A stretch of 37,875 nt of DNA from Lachnospiraceae bacterium UBA1721 (GCA_002317155.1 DCIR01000010.1:7922-45796); one strand, 5' to 3'; positions 1 through 9,261 are shown, numbered from the stretch's first letter. The notes: generated by a model from the letters alone, not told the origin. Translations and numbers: made by a program.

Positions 1-405
1 CTTATGCAGGCTGGTTTTGAGACTCTTGTTGAGGCTGGATATGATCCTCGTAACGCATACTTTGAGTGCATCCACGAGATGAAGCTCATCGTTGACCTTA
101 TCTATCAGTCAGGTTTCGCAGGAATGAGATATTCTATCTCTAACACCGCTGAGTACGGCGATTACATCACTGGACCTAAGATCATCACCGAGGAAACCAA
201 GAAGGCTATGAAGAAGGTTCTTGCTGACATCCAGGATGGTAGCTTCGCTAAGGAGTTCCTCCTTGACATGTCTGACGCTGGTAAGCAGGTACACTTCCAG
301 GCTATGAGAAAGCTTGCTGCTGAGCATCCCGCTGAGAAGGTTGGTGAGGAAGTTCGTAAGCTTTACAGCTGGAACAACGAAGATGATAAGCTTATCAACA
401 ACTAA
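1..405 (+). CDS. ilvC: Ketol-acid reductoisomerase, C-terminal part (5' truncated by window edge)
   Basis: This is the C-terminal knotted helical domain of ketol-acid (acetohydroxyacid) reductoisomerase. The enzyme carries out the NADPH-dependent second common step of valine, leucine and isoleucine synthesis in the cytoplasm. The reading frame is open from base 1, so the N-terminal Rossmann domain lies outside the window. About 134 codons are visible. They contain the family hallmarks YFECIHEMKLIVDLIY and SNTAEYGDY, which carry acidic Mg2+/substrate ligands, and end in the usual short polar tail. The codons are strongly biased (many CTT, AAG, GCT), more so than in the next gene, which fits high expression. 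A hairpin terminator follows directly. The identification is secure; only the start is missing. Confidence 0.97.
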   Translation, partial: LMQAGFETLVEAGYDPRNAYFECIHEMKLIVDLIYQSGFAGMRYSISNTAEYGDYITGPKIITEETKKAMKKVLADIQDGSFAKEFLLDMSDAGKQVHFQAMRKLAAEHPAEKVGEEVRKLYSWNNEDDKLINN

Positions 406-432
406 TTGATAATTAATAAGCTTTAATTCCAA

Positions 433-470
433 AAGGGCCCGAGACCATTTAATGGTTTTGGGTCCTTCTT
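433..470 (+). terminator. Intrinsic terminator after ilvC
   Basis: A 14-bp stem (433-446 with 454-467, including three G-U pairs) closes a 7-nt loop and is followed by a short T-rich tail. It sits 28 nt after the ilvC stop and should separate ilvC from the MATE gene. The T tract is interrupted, so some readthrough is possible. Confidence 0.8.
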
Positions 471-500
471 TATATTATTATTCTCAGATAGAGGCAGAAA

Positions 501-1865
501 ATGTCAAATTCAAAATCAGGATATGAAATTGATATGTGTAACGGAAAGTTACTAAGCAAAATGCTTCGTTTTTATTTTCCGTTATTGGCATCTAACTTAT
601 TGCAGTTAGTATTTAATGCTGCTGATATAGTTATGGTTGGAAGATGGGCCGGCAATGATGCTCTTGCTGCGGTAGGCTCTACATCTGCGCTTATCAATCT
701 TCTTACTAATCTGTTTATAGGTTTATCAGTAGGTGCAAATGTAATGGTTGCACGTTTTTATGGTGCAAAGCAGGATAAAGAACTGTCTGAGATGGTACAT
801 ACCGCTATGTTTTCAGCGGTAATCAGTGGTGTTTTGCTTACAATAGTCGGATTGACTGCTTCAGGTCCCATACTTACATTAATGGGTACTACAGAGGAAG
901 CTTTACCTCTCGCAAAAATCTATATCAAAATCTATTTTTGCGGTATGACATTTACAATGATATATAATTTTGGTGCCGCAATTCTAAGAGCAATCGGCGA
1001 TACCAAAAGGCCAATGCTTTTTTTATCAATTGCCGGAGTAATAAATGTAATTCTTAACTTTATATTTGTTAAATTCCTCAACATGAGCGTAGCCGGTGTA
1101 GCGCTTGCTACAATTATTGCTCAGTCTATATCAGCTGTTTTGATAGTAAGATGCTTAATGATGTCGAACGGAGCATATAAGCTTGAGCTAAAGAAATTAA
1201 GATTTAGCTTGAATAAATTCTTAAAAATGATTTCAATCGGTTTACCCGCAGGTGTACAGGGTATGCTGTTTTCTATATCAAACGTAGTTATTCAATCAGC
1301 GGTTAATTCCTTTGATACAATTACTGTTGCCGGAAATACGGCAGCACAAAATGTCGAAGGCTTTGTATATATGGCTATGAATGCATTTTATCAAACAGCC
1401 ATGAGCTTTACCGGTCAGAATATGGGTGCAAAAAAACTCGACCGTGTTAACAAAATACTTATATATTCACTTATTTGTGTTACTGTTGTGGGTCTCACAA
1501 TGGGTAACGGAGCTTATTTTGCTTCAAAATATTTACTCAGATTTTATTCTAAAGATCCCGAGGTAATAGCAGCCGGAGTCTTAAGAATGAAATATATTTG
1601 TACAATATATTTTTTATGCGGAACCATGGATGTCAGCGTAGGAGTAATAAGAGGAATGGGATATTCGATAATGCCTATGATTGTCAGCCTGACCGGAGCG
1701 TGTGTTTTCAGAATTATTTATATATTTACAATCTTCCAGCAGTATCACAGACTTGATGTTTTATTCCTTTCATATCTTTACAGCTGGATATTAACCACAT
1801 TAATGCACCTGATTTGTTACTCTATAGTCTTCAAACAACAGAAAAAGAAATTAAAATACGTATAA
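501..1865 (+). CDS. MATE family multidrug/cation antiporter
   Basis: This is an integral membrane exporter of the MATE (multi-antimicrobial extrusion, NorM/DinF-like) family, 454 residues with about 12 hydrophobic segments, which is the normal family size. The N-terminal half has the typical pattern around LLQLVFNAADIVMVGRWAG and later GAAILRAIGDTKRPM, a strongly conserved MATE loop. The second half repeats this as SFTGQNMGAKKLDRV, consistent with the two-bundle pseudo-symmetric fold. Transport would be driven by Na+ or H+; the substrate cannot be read from sequence. The start is preceded by a modest AGAGG ribosome site. The gene stands alone between the ilvC terminator and the ruvAB promoter, so it may depend on readthrough or on a promoter I could not place. 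Confidence 0.95.
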   Translation: MSNSKSGYEIDMCNGKLLSKMLRFYFPLLASNLLQLVFNAADIVMVGRWAGNDALAAVGSTSALINLLTNLFIGLSVGANVMVARFYGAKQDKELSEMVHTAMFSAVISGVLLTIVGLTASGPILTLMGTTEEALPLAKIYIKIYFCGMTFTMIYNFGAAILRAIGDTKRPMLFLSIAGVINVILNFIFVKFLNMSVAGVALATIIAQSISAVLIVRCLMMSNGAYKLELKKLRFSLNKFLKMISIGLPAGVQGMLFSISNVVIQSAVNSFDTITVAGNTAAQNVEGFVYMAMNAFYQTAMSFTGQNMGAKKLDRVNKILIYSLICVTVVGLTMGNGAYFASKYLLRFYSKDPEVIAAGVLRMKYICTIYFLCGTMDVSVGVIRGMGYSIMPMIVSLTGACVFRIIYIFTIFQQYHRLDVLFLSYLYSWILTTLMHLICYSIVFKQQKKKLKYV

Positions 1866-1867
1866 AC

Positions 1868-1896
1868 TTGAAACATATGTTCGATTATGTTATAGT
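1868..1896 (+). promoter_or_regulatory. Sigma-A-type promoter of ruvAB
   Basis: TTGAAA (1868-1873, 5/6 consensus), a 17-bp spacer, then TATAGT (1891-1896, 5/6) preceded by a TG extended -10 element. The predicted start is about 45 bp before ruvA. The spacer contains a LexA-box-like palindrome, so binding there would block RNA polymerase. Confidence 0.75.
1871..1882 (+). promoter_or_regulatory. Candidate LexA (SOS) operator at ruvAB
   Basis: AAAC-ATAT-GTTC matches the Gram-positive LexA/DinR core GAAC-N4-GTTC except for the first base. With flanks it agrees with CGAACATATGTTCG at 12 of 14 positions. It overlaps the -35 edge and the spacer of the ruvA promoter. ruvAB is a known SOS target in many bacteria, which supports the call. 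Confidence 0.7.
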
Positions 1897-1940
1897 GATA
1901 GAGTAATCTATAACTATATTGATAATATACGAGGACAAAA

Positions 1941-2564
1941 ATGTTTGCTTTTATAGAAGGTCTGCTTGACTATATAGATGATGATTCATGTGTCGTTGAT
2001 GCAGGAGGATTTGGCATTAATATATGCATATCCGGACGTACAGCGATGACTTTACCGGGTATAGGAGAACATGTTAAGTTATATACTTATACAGCGGTAC
2101 GAGAAGATGCTATAACGTTATATGGATTTGACAGCAGAGATGATCTTAATTTGTATAAGAGATTAATAACCGTTAATGGTGTCGGTCCCAAGGTTGGATT
2201 GGCTCTTTTATCGGCATTGGATGCTGATTCTATAAAATTGGCAATTATAACAGAAGATGCTAAAAAACTTGCATGTGCTCCCGGAGTCGGAAGTAAAACT
2301 GCTCAACGAATTGTTCTTGAATTAAAGGACAAGATAAAAATGAGTGACGAAGCAGTTGTTAACGGTATAATGACCGGTTCAAATGTCGAGACTATAACTG
2401 CTAATGATAAATCATCTACTTCAGAAATGAAGGACGCAATTTCTGCTCTTGTAGCATTAGGTTACGGACAGACAGACAGTAAAAAAGCTGTATTGTCTAT
2501 AGATAATGTTGAGACAATGGATTCAAGTGATATTCTTAGCGCGGCTTTAAAGAAATTGTTTTAA
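1941..2564 (+). CDS. ruvA: Holliday junction branch-migration protein RuvA
   Basis: RuvA binds the four-way Holliday junction as a tetramer and loads the RuvB motor for branch migration in recombinational repair. The 207-residue length is typical. Visible parts are the N-terminal OB fold (FAFIEGLLDYI... with YTYTAVREDAITLYGF), then two helix-hairpin-helix motifs, VNGVGPKVGLALL and APGVGSKTAQRIVLELKDK. A flexible Ser/Thr-rich linker follows, then the C-terminal RuvB-binding domain (AISALVALGYGQTDSKKAV). The start has a GAGGA ribosome site 5-6 nt upstream. It heads a two-gene unit with ruvB 31 nt downstream. A LexA-like site in its promoter suggests DNA-damage induction. Confidence 0.98.
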   Translation: MFAFIEGLLDYIDDDSCVVDAGGFGINICISGRTAMTLPGIGEHVKLYTYTAVREDAITLYGFDSRDDLNLYKRLITVNGVGPKVGLALLSALDADSIKLAIITEDAKKLACAPGVGSKTAQRIVLELKDKIKMSDEAVVNGIMTGSNVETITANDKSSTSEMKDAISALVALGYGQTDSKKAVLSIDNVETMDSSDILSAALKKLF

Positions 2565-2595
2565 GTAATTATTTTCGTTTATTAAGGAGAAGTAA

Positions 2596-3600
2596 ATGGC
2601 CAGAACAATCGAGACCAAACTTACCGATGAAGATAAAAAAATCGAAGGTGGACTCAGACCTCAGAAATTAAATGACTATATTGGTCAGTCTAAGATCAAA
2701 GAAGGACTGTCTATTTCAATTGAAGCTGCTAAAGTAAGAGGAGATGCATTGGATCATGTATTGTTATATGGACCTCCCGGATTAGGAAAGACCACTTTGG
2801 CAGGTATTTTGTCAAATGAAATGGGTACACACCTTAAGGTCACTAGTGGTCCGGCTATAGAAAAGCCGGCAGAGATGGCAGCTATATTAAACAGTCTTCA
2901 AGAGGGAGATTTATTATTTGTTGATGAAATACACAGATTAAACAGACAGGTAGAAGAAGTATTATATCCTGCGATGGAAGATTTCTGTATCGATGTAATA
3001 ATAGGCAAAGATTCATCTTCATCCACCAGATCTGTCAGATTACCTCTTCCTCATTTCACATTAGTTGGAGCAACAACCCGTGCAGGACTATTAACTGCTC
3101 CATTGCGTGACAGATTTGGAATGATTTATAAGCTTGAGTTTTATACCGTTCCTGAGCTTACTCAAATCATACTTGCCAGTGCTAAGAAATTAGGTTGTGA
3201 AGTCGATTCGGAAGGTGCGAAAGAGATGGCTAGAAGAAGCCGTGGCACCCCCAGATTAGCTAACAGAATACTTAAAAGAGTAAGAGATTATGCTCTTGTA
3301 AGATACGATGGTGTCATCACCGAAAGTATCGCTATAGAAGCACTTGACTTAATGGCTGTCGATAGAAAAGGGCTTGATCATACTGACAGAAACATTATAG
3401 AGACTATTATTAATAAATTTGACGGTGGTCCGGTAGGACTTGATACTTTAGCCGCAGCTACCGGAGAAGACTCCGGAACGATTGAGGATGTTTATGAGCC
3501 ATATCTTATTATGAATGGTCTTATAAACAGAACACCTAAGGGAAGAGTTGCTACTCAGAGCGCTTACAATCATTTGGGACTTAAATATCCATTTGATTAA
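2596..3600 (+). CDS. ruvB: Holliday junction branch-migration helicase RuvB
   Basis: RuvB is the AAA+ hexameric ATPase that pulls DNA arms through the RuvA-bound junction. It is 334 residues, standard length. Features in order are the N-terminal GGLRPQKLNDYIGQ segment, Walker A GPPGLGKTT (residues 59-67), Walker B FVDEIHRL, sensor 1 GATTRAGLLTAPLRDRFG with the arginine finger region, sensor 2 around GTPRLANRILKRVRDYA, and a C-terminal winged helix with PRGR-like TPKGRVATQSAY. A strong AAGGAG ribosome site precedes the start. It is co-transcribed with ruvA. All key residues look intact. Confidence 0.98.
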   Translation: MARTIETKLTDEDKKIEGGLRPQKLNDYIGQSKIKEGLSISIEAAKVRGDALDHVLLYGPPGLGKTTLAGILSNEMGTHLKVTSGPAIEKPAEMAAILNSLQEGDLLFVDEIHRLNRQVEEVLYPAMEDFCIDVIIGKDSSSSTRSVRLPLPHFTLVGATTRAGLLTAPLRDRFGMIYKLEFYTVPELTQIILASAKKLGCEVDSEGAKEMARRSRGTPRLANRILKRVRDYALVRYDGVITESIAIEALDLMAVDRKGLDHTDRNIIETIINKFDGGPVGLDTLAAATGEDSGTIEDVYEPYLIMNGLINRTPKGRVATQSAYNHLGLKYPFD

Positions 3601-3678
3601 TCATTTTACTTGCTATATACTTATCTATGTTGGTTTACATATATAAATTATATTAGTTTTCATTATTCAGAGGCGTAT

Positions 3679-4083
3679 ATGGCAGAAAAGAATGAAATCA
3701 GAGTTCTGATAAAGGGAAAAGTATTAACACTTTCAGGTTATGAGCCTGTTGATTATCAACAGAAAATAGCTAATTATGTTAATGATAAATTCAATGAATG
3801 TGAAAGACTGAACGGCTTTAGATTTTTGAATTCAGACACAAAATCCATTCTTCTTGAGCTTAATATAGCTGATGACTACTTTAAGGCAAAATCACATCTT
3901 GAAGTATTGGAGATAGAATTCGAAGAGAAGAATAAAGAAATCGATAAGCTTAAAGCTGAAATGGAAACATTAAATAAAAAGCTTAGAGAAGCTAAAAATC
4001 AGGTTGCTGAATTACAGGAAAATGTTGCAGCAAGTGCCGCACAGATTATGCGCCTTGAGACCGAAATGAAAAAGAAATCATAA
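3679..4083 (+). CDS. zapA: Cell division protein ZapA
   Basis: This is a ZapA-family protein, a cytoplasmic factor that bundles FtsZ filaments at the division ring. The protein is 134 residues: an N-terminal globular domain (IRVLIKGKVLTLSGYEPVDY... IANYVNDKF) and a long C-terminal coiled coil rich in E/K/L heptads (about residues 70-134). The chosen ATG follows an AGAGG-like ribosome site. The frame can be extended upstream to 3610, but that extension is a hydrophobic, Tyr-rich translation of the AT-rich leader without a ribosome site and is rejected. It lies downstream of ruvB and ends at a clear terminator. The coiled coil is typical of clostridial ZapA. Confidence 0.9.
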   Translation: MAEKNEIRVLIKGKVLTLSGYEPVDYQQKIANYVNDKFNECERLNGFRFLNSDTKSILLELNIADDYFKAKSHLEVLEIEFEEKNKEIDKLKAEMETLNKKLREAKNQVAELQENVAASAAQIMRLETEMKKKS

Positions 4084-4088
4084 TGTAT

Positions 4089-4115
4089 AGGGAGCGCATT
4101 AACGCTCCCTTTTTT
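4089..4115 (+). terminator. Intrinsic terminator after zapA
   Basis: A perfect 8-bp GC-rich stem (4089-4096 with 4103-4110) with a 6-nt loop CATTAA is followed by a run of T. It lies 5 nt after the zapA stop and only 28 nt before the next start. No promoter fits in that gap, so the U32 gene may be served by readthrough or by a promoter inside zapA. Confidence 0.93.
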
Positions 4116-4143
4116 ATTCATACTTCTTTGCGATTGGAGTTAT

Positions 4144-6444
4144 ATGACAAAAATGAGCAAAAAGCCGGAGCTCTTAGCACCGGCAGGTAATAAAGAATCA
4201 TTTATGGCTGTTTTAAGAGCCGGTGCAGATGCTGTATATCTTGCCGGTAATAAATATGGTGCCAGAGCATATGCAGATAATTTTTCAGAAGAAGAACTCT
4301 GCACATGTATTCGTTATGCCCATATTCATAACAAAAGAGTATATCTGACGGTTAACACTCTTGTTACCGATGCCGAATTGGATGAACTATATGATTTTCT
4401 TAGTCCAATGTATGAAGTTGGTTTGGATGGTGTTATTGTTCAGGATCTTGGCGTAATAAGTTATATTCGAAAGCAATTTCCTGATATGGAAGTACACGCC
4501 AGTACGCAGATTAACACAACCGGTCTTGAAGGAATTGACTTCTTAAAAAATATGGGTGTCTGCAGAGTAGTGCCCGCTAGAGAGCTTTCTCTTAAAGAAA
4601 TATCTTCGATTAAGTCTTCAACAGATATTGAATTAGAATGCTTTATTCACGGTGCAATATGTTACTGTTATTCAGGTCAGTGCCTATTTAGTTCTGTTAT
4701 AGGTTCAAGAAGCGGTAACAGAGGTCGTTGTGCTCAGCCCTGCAGATTGCCATATACATGCAATGGTAAGAATGATATATATCCATTAAGCTTAAAAGAT
4801 ATGTGTACCATAGATTATCTTCCTAAGCTCATTGAAGCCGGAATCGATTCTTTCAAAATTGAAGGAAGAATGAAAAAGCCTGAATATGCCGCAGGTGTAA
4901 CCGCGCTCTACAGAAAATATATTGATATGTATTTTTCTAAAGGCGAAGTTAATGTAAGTGAAAAGGACAGAAAAACATTATCTTCACTCTATATAAGAAG
5001 CCAGTTATCTAATGGTTATTATGAAAAGTATAATGGCGCAGATATGATTACCATTGATTCACCATCATACAGTGGTTCAGATGATAATCTTATAAATACT
5101 ATTCATGATTTGTATGTAGGAGATTATGCTAAAAATCAGCTGGATAAGATAAAAATAGATATTAGTGGTTATTTTGTAGCAGGCGAAACTGCTTATGTAT
5201 CTGTAAGCTATAACGATATCTATATAACTAAATACGGTGACATAGTTGACGTTGCTCAAAAAAAGCCTATTACGGCTGATGATATATTAAAGCAAATAAA
5301 TAAATTGGGATCAACAGTGTTTACTATTGATTCCGAAGCAACTAAAGAAAGCATATATGTAAGCGATGATGCTTATTATAACTTAAAAGGTATAAACGAA
5401 TTAAGAAGAGCTGCAATAGCTGAACTTGAAGAACTACTTATCAATTCATATGGTCTGATTTATTCAAGAAGCAAGTCAGATAAAATAGAGAGTTCAAATA
5501 TTACATCAGAAATCAATACTTGTAAAAACAATACTTGCAATAAAAGAATAATTAATATACTTATTAACGATTATAAGCAGTTCAATTCAGTTTTAGAGTA
5601 CTTAAATTCAACCAATTGTAACGAGCAAGAACATAATTCGATTAATCGCATATATATCACTGAAGAATTAATAATTGATGATACTGATACAATTATTAAT
5701 TTAATAAGTAATTCAGTCGACAATATAAATAATATTTCTAATACTGATGATAAGAAAACGGATATTGAATATTTTATTGCCACGCCTTATGTAAGAAGAA
5801 TGCGTGACAATAAACTGATAGATACCATAAAACAATTATTATTATCAAACAGTCAGTTTAAGGGTGTGCTTGTCAGAAATATTGAAGACTTAAACTTTTT
5901 TATGCGTTTGAAAGCTGATCATAATAATCTCAAAATCGCAATCGATTATGGTGTATATACATGGAACAGTGAGACAGCACAGTTTTTGTCTCAAAATGCA
6001 GCATCAATAGGTGTGCCAATAGAACTTTGCGGTGCAGCGCAAAGGAAGATTGCTCCTAAAATCAGTTGTGAATACGTAGAAAAAATGATTTATGGTCGTA
6101 TTCCTTTAATGCATTCAGCAAACTGTGTTAATAAAACACTTGGAAAATGTAGGAAGACCGGTCAGGGTAAAAATTTGACGGAATGGACTAATCTGACAGA
6201 CAGAACCAGAAGAGATTTACCCGTGCACACAGATTGTACACATTGTCAGAATACAATATATAATGCATTACCATTAACAATAACAAAAGAATTGAAAAGC
6301 TATTCTTTGGATTTTGCATTTAGAATTGATTTTACCAATGAAAATTCTAAACAGATTAATGACGTCCTGGATTTCTATCTTGGGGTTTCAGATAATGTTA
6401 CCTGGGAATATACCAAGGCATTTGAGAAACATAGTACAGAGTAA
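4144..6444 (+). CDS. Peptidase U32 family protein (RlhA/YrrO-like, with extended C-terminal region)
   Basis: This is a 766-residue member of the U32 family. Well-studied relatives (RlhA, TrhP) are iron-sulfur proteins hydroxylating 23S rRNA or tRNA rather than true proteases. The N-terminal barrel begins PELLAPAGNKESFMAVLRAG and carries LTVNTLVTDAEL and EVHASTQINTTG. The Cys-rich signature is CFIHGAICYCYSGQC ... NRGRCAQPCR (residues about 177-200), which fits a 4Fe-4S site. Further Cys clusters sit near the C-terminus (HTDCTHCQNT). The second half corresponds to the extended (DUF3656-type) form and includes an Asn/Ile/Ser-rich AT-rich stretch (about 445-545). Two ATGs are possible (4144, 4153). 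It is followed after 8 nt by the SEDS gene, so the three genes to 9257 look co-transcribed. The substrate is not readable. Confidence 0.9.
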   Translation: MTKMSKKPELLAPAGNKESFMAVLRAGADAVYLAGNKYGARAYADNFSEEELCTCIRYAHIHNKRVYLTVNTLVTDAELDELYDFLSPMYEVGLDGVIVQDLGVISYIRKQFPDMEVHASTQINTTGLEGIDFLKNMGVCRVVPARELSLKEISSIKSSTDIELECFIHGAICYCYSGQCLFSSVIGSRSGNRGRCAQPCRLPYTCNGKNDIYPLSLKDMCTIDYLPKLIEAGIDSFKIEGRMKKPEYAAGVTALYRKYIDMYFSKGEVNVSEKDRKTLSSLYIRSQLSNGYYEKYNGADMITIDSPSYSGSDDNLINTIHDLYVGDYAKNQLDKIKIDISGYFVAGETAYVSVSYNDIYITKYGDIVDVAQKKPITADDILKQINKLGSTVFTIDSEATKESIYVSDDAYYNLKGINELRRAAIAELEELLINSYGLIYSRSKSDKIESSNITSEINTCKNNTCNKRIINILINDYKQFNSVLEYLNSTNCNEQEHNSINRIYITEELIIDDTDTIINLISNSVDNINNISNTDDKKTDIEYFIATPYVRRMRDNKLIDTIKQLLLSNSQFKGVLVRNIEDLNFFMRLKADHNNLKIAIDYGVYTWNSETAQFLSQNAASIGVPIELCGAAQRKIAPKISCEYVEKMIYGRIPLMHSANCVNKTLGKCRKTGQGKNLTEWTNLTDRTRRDLPVHTDCTHCQNTIYNALPLTITKELKSYSLDFAFRIDFTNENSKQINDVLDFYLGVSDNVTWEYTKAFEKHSTE

Positions 6445-6452
6445 GCTATTTT

Positions 6453-7781
6453 ATGCAATATTTATTTATTGAGAGTTCAAAATATATATTATCTGTTATT
6501 TTGATCATATATGCTGTAGCAGGCATGTCTATTTTTGCTGTAAAAAACACAGCATTTAAGACTGCAATGGCTGTTATTCAGAACTCTGTAAATATCTTAT
6601 TCGTGATCATTTGCAGCATGCATATGTTTCTTTTATCAGATAATGCGATGTATTTAGCTGTTATGATATTCGTATTAACGTCGATTTTTATCTATTTATT
6701 TGTCACACAGACGATTTTCCCAGAATGTAACATATATTTGCTGAATAATTTCAGTATGCTTACAAGCTGCGGATTTATGATTATATCCAGAATATCAATT
6801 AATAAATCATTTAAGCAGTTTGTAATCACCACCATAAGCTTTGGCATAAGCATTGGACTTATATTTCTGTTCTCTAAAATATCATTTCTAAAAAAACTTA
6901 CCTGGAGTTATGCTGCTATAGGATTAATGCTTTTATCTGCGGTATTGGTACTTGGTAAGTTTACTCATGGTTCAAAGCTTTCGATATCTTTAGGACCAAT
7001 CTCAATACAGCCATCAGAATTTGTGAAAATAATATTCATTTTCTTCCTGGCTTCAATACTATGGAATGAGATTAATGCTAAAAAAATAATCCTTTCCGCA
7101 TTAATTGCGGCGTTATATGTTGGCGTGTTGGTATTGTCAAAAGACCTTGGAAGCGCGCTGATTTATTTCATCATATATCTGTTTGTTTTAGTGCTTGCCA
7201 CAGGCAATTATTTATATATGCTTTTGGGATTGCTGTTAGGTTCAGGAGCATCAGTCGTAGCGTTTAAGATTTTTTCGCATGTACGTGTGAGAGTGGAAAT
7301 ATGGCAGGATCCATGGCCATTTATTGATAACAAAGGCTATCAGATTATACAATCATTATTCTCAATTACCAGCGGAGGCTTCTGGGGCACCGGATTGCTT
7401 AAAGGAACACCTACAACAATTCCGTTTGCAGAAACTGATTTTATATTCTCTGTTATCTGCGAAGAAATGGGTATTATATTCGCGATAGCCATTTTATTAA
7501 TAAGCATCAGTACATTTATTGAGATGCTTAGAGTTTCTTCAAAGATTAATGATAGTTTTTACAAGCAGATTGTATTTGGAGTAGCGATATCATTATTATT
7601 CCAGGCATTCGTTACTGTAGGAGGTGGTATTAAGTTTATTCCTTTGACAGGTGTAACACTTCCTCTAATAAGCTATGGTGGTTCATCGATAATGTCGTCA
7701 ACATTTATGTATTTTGTAGTGCAGGCAATATATATTCGCTTAAGAAAAGAAGATAAGAAAGCTAAGAGCAACAGCAAATAA
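6453..7781 (+). CDS. SEDS family peptidoglycan glycosyltransferase (FtsW/RodA/SpoVE)
   Basis: This is a polytopic membrane protein of the SEDS family, which polymerises lipid II into glycan strands with a partner class B PBP. It has 442 residues with about 10-12 hydrophobic helices; the N-terminal third is less conserved. Family motifs are ISLGPISIQPSEFVKI, LSKDLGSALIYFI, the extracellular catalytic loop RVEIWQDPWPFIDNKGYQ and GGFWGTGLLKGTPTTIPFAETDFIFS, and the last helix GVTLPLISYGGSSIMSS. The partner PBP begins 3 nt after its stop, which is typical for SEDS-bPBP pairs. Whether it serves elongation, division or spore cortex cannot be decided here. The ribosome site is weak, suggesting translational coupling to the upstream gene. 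Confidence 0.94.
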   Translation: MQYLFIESSKYILSVILIIYAVAGMSIFAVKNTAFKTAMAVIQNSVNILFVIICSMHMFLLSDNAMYLAVMIFVLTSIFIYLFVTQTIFPECNIYLLNNFSMLTSCGFMIISRISINKSFKQFVITTISFGISIGLIFLFSKISFLKKLTWSYAAIGLMLLSAVLVLGKFTHGSKLSISLGPISIQPSEFVKIIFIFFLASILWNEINAKKIILSALIAALYVGVLVLSKDLGSALIYFIIYLFVLVLATGNYLYMLLGLLLGSGASVVAFKIFSHVRVRVEIWQDPWPFIDNKGYQIIQSLFSITSGGFWGTGLLKGTPTTIPFAETDFIFSVICEEMGIIFAIAILLISISTFIEMLRVSSKINDSFYKQIVFGVAISLLFQAFVTVGGGIKFIPLTGVTLPLISYGGSSIMSSTFMYFVVQAIYIRLRKEDKKAKSNSK

Positions 7782-7784
7782 TAT

Positions 7785-9257
7785 ATGAGTAAAATTGAAA
7801 TATCTTCAGATAAAAAATTAATGAATTCAATTAAATCGAAAAAAACAAAGACAAATAATAATCTGAGTATTTATATAACGCTCGGATTATTTGCTGTGCT
7901 GTTTTTGTCAATGATCGTTTATCTGATTGTATTTAATTGCACCAATAGTCGAAGTTTCCTATCAAACAGCTATAACAAAAGAGAAACAGTATTAATGAAG
8001 CAGAATCTTCGTGGAACTATCTATTCAAACGATGGAGATATTCTTGCTTATTCTGTACAAAATGACGACGGAACTCAGACTAGAATATATCCTTATGGCA
8101 GTCTGTTTGCTCATTGCATAGGATATTCAACCAAAGGAAAAACAGGTGTAGAACAGCTGCAAAACTATTATCTTATTAATACCTGCGACAGCCTGACAAC
8201 ACGTGCAGATAATGCATCAAACAAAGTCTTAAATAACAGCTATAACGTAACCACAACATTAGACGTTGAATTACAAAAAATAGCAGATGAATATTTAGGT
8301 AATTATAATGGTGCGGTCATTTTTACAGAAGTTAAGACCGGCAGAATACTTGCGATGGTATCTCATCCTACTTATGATCCCAATAACATTGATGCAATGT
8401 GGGATTTGCTCACAGTAGACAGTGAGAGCTCTGTATTGTTAAACAGAGTAACGCAGGGTCAGTATCCGCCCGGATCAACCTTTAAGATTGTTTCTGCACT
8501 TGAGTATTATCGCGAAAACGGTAATGGTTATAAAAAATATGATTATGTTTGCAATGGATACTACACATATGGTGACTACAGAATCAATTGTTTTCACCAA
8601 ACACAACACGGCGATGTAGACTTTGATTTATCCTTCGCCAAATCATGTAACTCTTCATTTGCAAATATTGGTATGTCATTAGAGCGTAAACTGTTTTCAG
8701 AGACATTAACCTCGCTGCTGTTTAATTCACCACTTCCATGCGAATATGAATATAATCAGAGCAGATTGATTATAGATGAAGAAACAACTGACTATGATAT
8801 GATGCAGCTATCTATCGGCCAAGGTAAAACCTCACTAAGTCCATATCATCTAAATCTTATTACAATGGCGATAGCCAATGATGGATTACTATGTACTCCT
8901 TACATTGTAGATAACATCAAAGATGCAAGTGGTGTAATAGTAGAGGATTACTCAGCCAATACATATGGTATGCTCATCACAGAAGATGAAGCTAAATTTT
9001 TGCAGGGATTAATGGAAGAGGTAGTACTTAACGGAACGGCAACCAGATTACAAAACGATATTTATACAGCCGCCGGCAAGACTGGATCTGCAGAATACAA
9101 TGACCTCGGAGATTCTCATGCATGGTTTACAGGTTATGCACCGGCTGAAAATCCCGAGGTCGCAGTAACAATTATTATTGAAGCCGGAGGAACCGGTGGT
9201 GAAAAAGCTGTTCCATTGGCTAAATTGATGTTTGATTCATATTTCGAAAGATACTAA
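7785..9257 (+). CDS. Class B penicillin-binding protein (PbpA-like transpeptidase)
   Basis: This is a membrane-anchored D,D-transpeptidase that cross-links peptidoglycan and partners the upstream SEDS protein. It has 490 residues: a short Lys-rich cytoplasmic tail, one membrane anchor (about 29-50), a small pedestal region, and the transpeptidase domain. All three catalytic motifs are present: STFK (Ser231), SCN (287-289) and KTGSAEY (432-438). QYPPGSTFK and SHAWFTGYAPAENPEVAV are standard surroundings. No PASTA repeats and no large dimerisation module are seen, so it is closer to the compact PbpA type (around 490 aa) than to PBP2x. It has no good ribosome site, which fits coupled translation. 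Its stop is 4 nt from the end of the convergent HD-GYP gene. Confidence 0.95.
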   Translation: MSKIEISSDKKLMNSIKSKKTKTNNNLSIYITLGLFAVLFLSMIVYLIVFNCTNSRSFLSNSYNKRETVLMKQNLRGTIYSNDGDILAYSVQNDDGTQTRIYPYGSLFAHCIGYSTKGKTGVEQLQNYYLINTCDSLTTRADNASNKVLNNSYNVTTTLDVELQKIADEYLGNYNGAVIFTEVKTGRILAMVSHPTYDPNNIDAMWDLLTVDSESSVLLNRVTQGQYPPGSTFKIVSALEYYRENGNGYKKYDYVCNGYYTYGDYRINCFHQTQHGDVDFDLSFAKSCNSSFANIGMSLERKLFSETLTSLLFNSPLPCEYEYNQSRLIIDEETTDYDMMQLSIGQGKTSLSPYHLNLITMAIANDGLLCTPYIVDNIKDASGVIVEDYSANTYGMLITEDEAKFLQGLMEEVVLNGTATRLQNDIYTAAGKTGSAEYNDLGDSHAWFTGYAPAENPEVAVTIIIEAGGTGGEKAVPLAKLMFDSYFERY

Positions 9258-9261
9258 TGTA

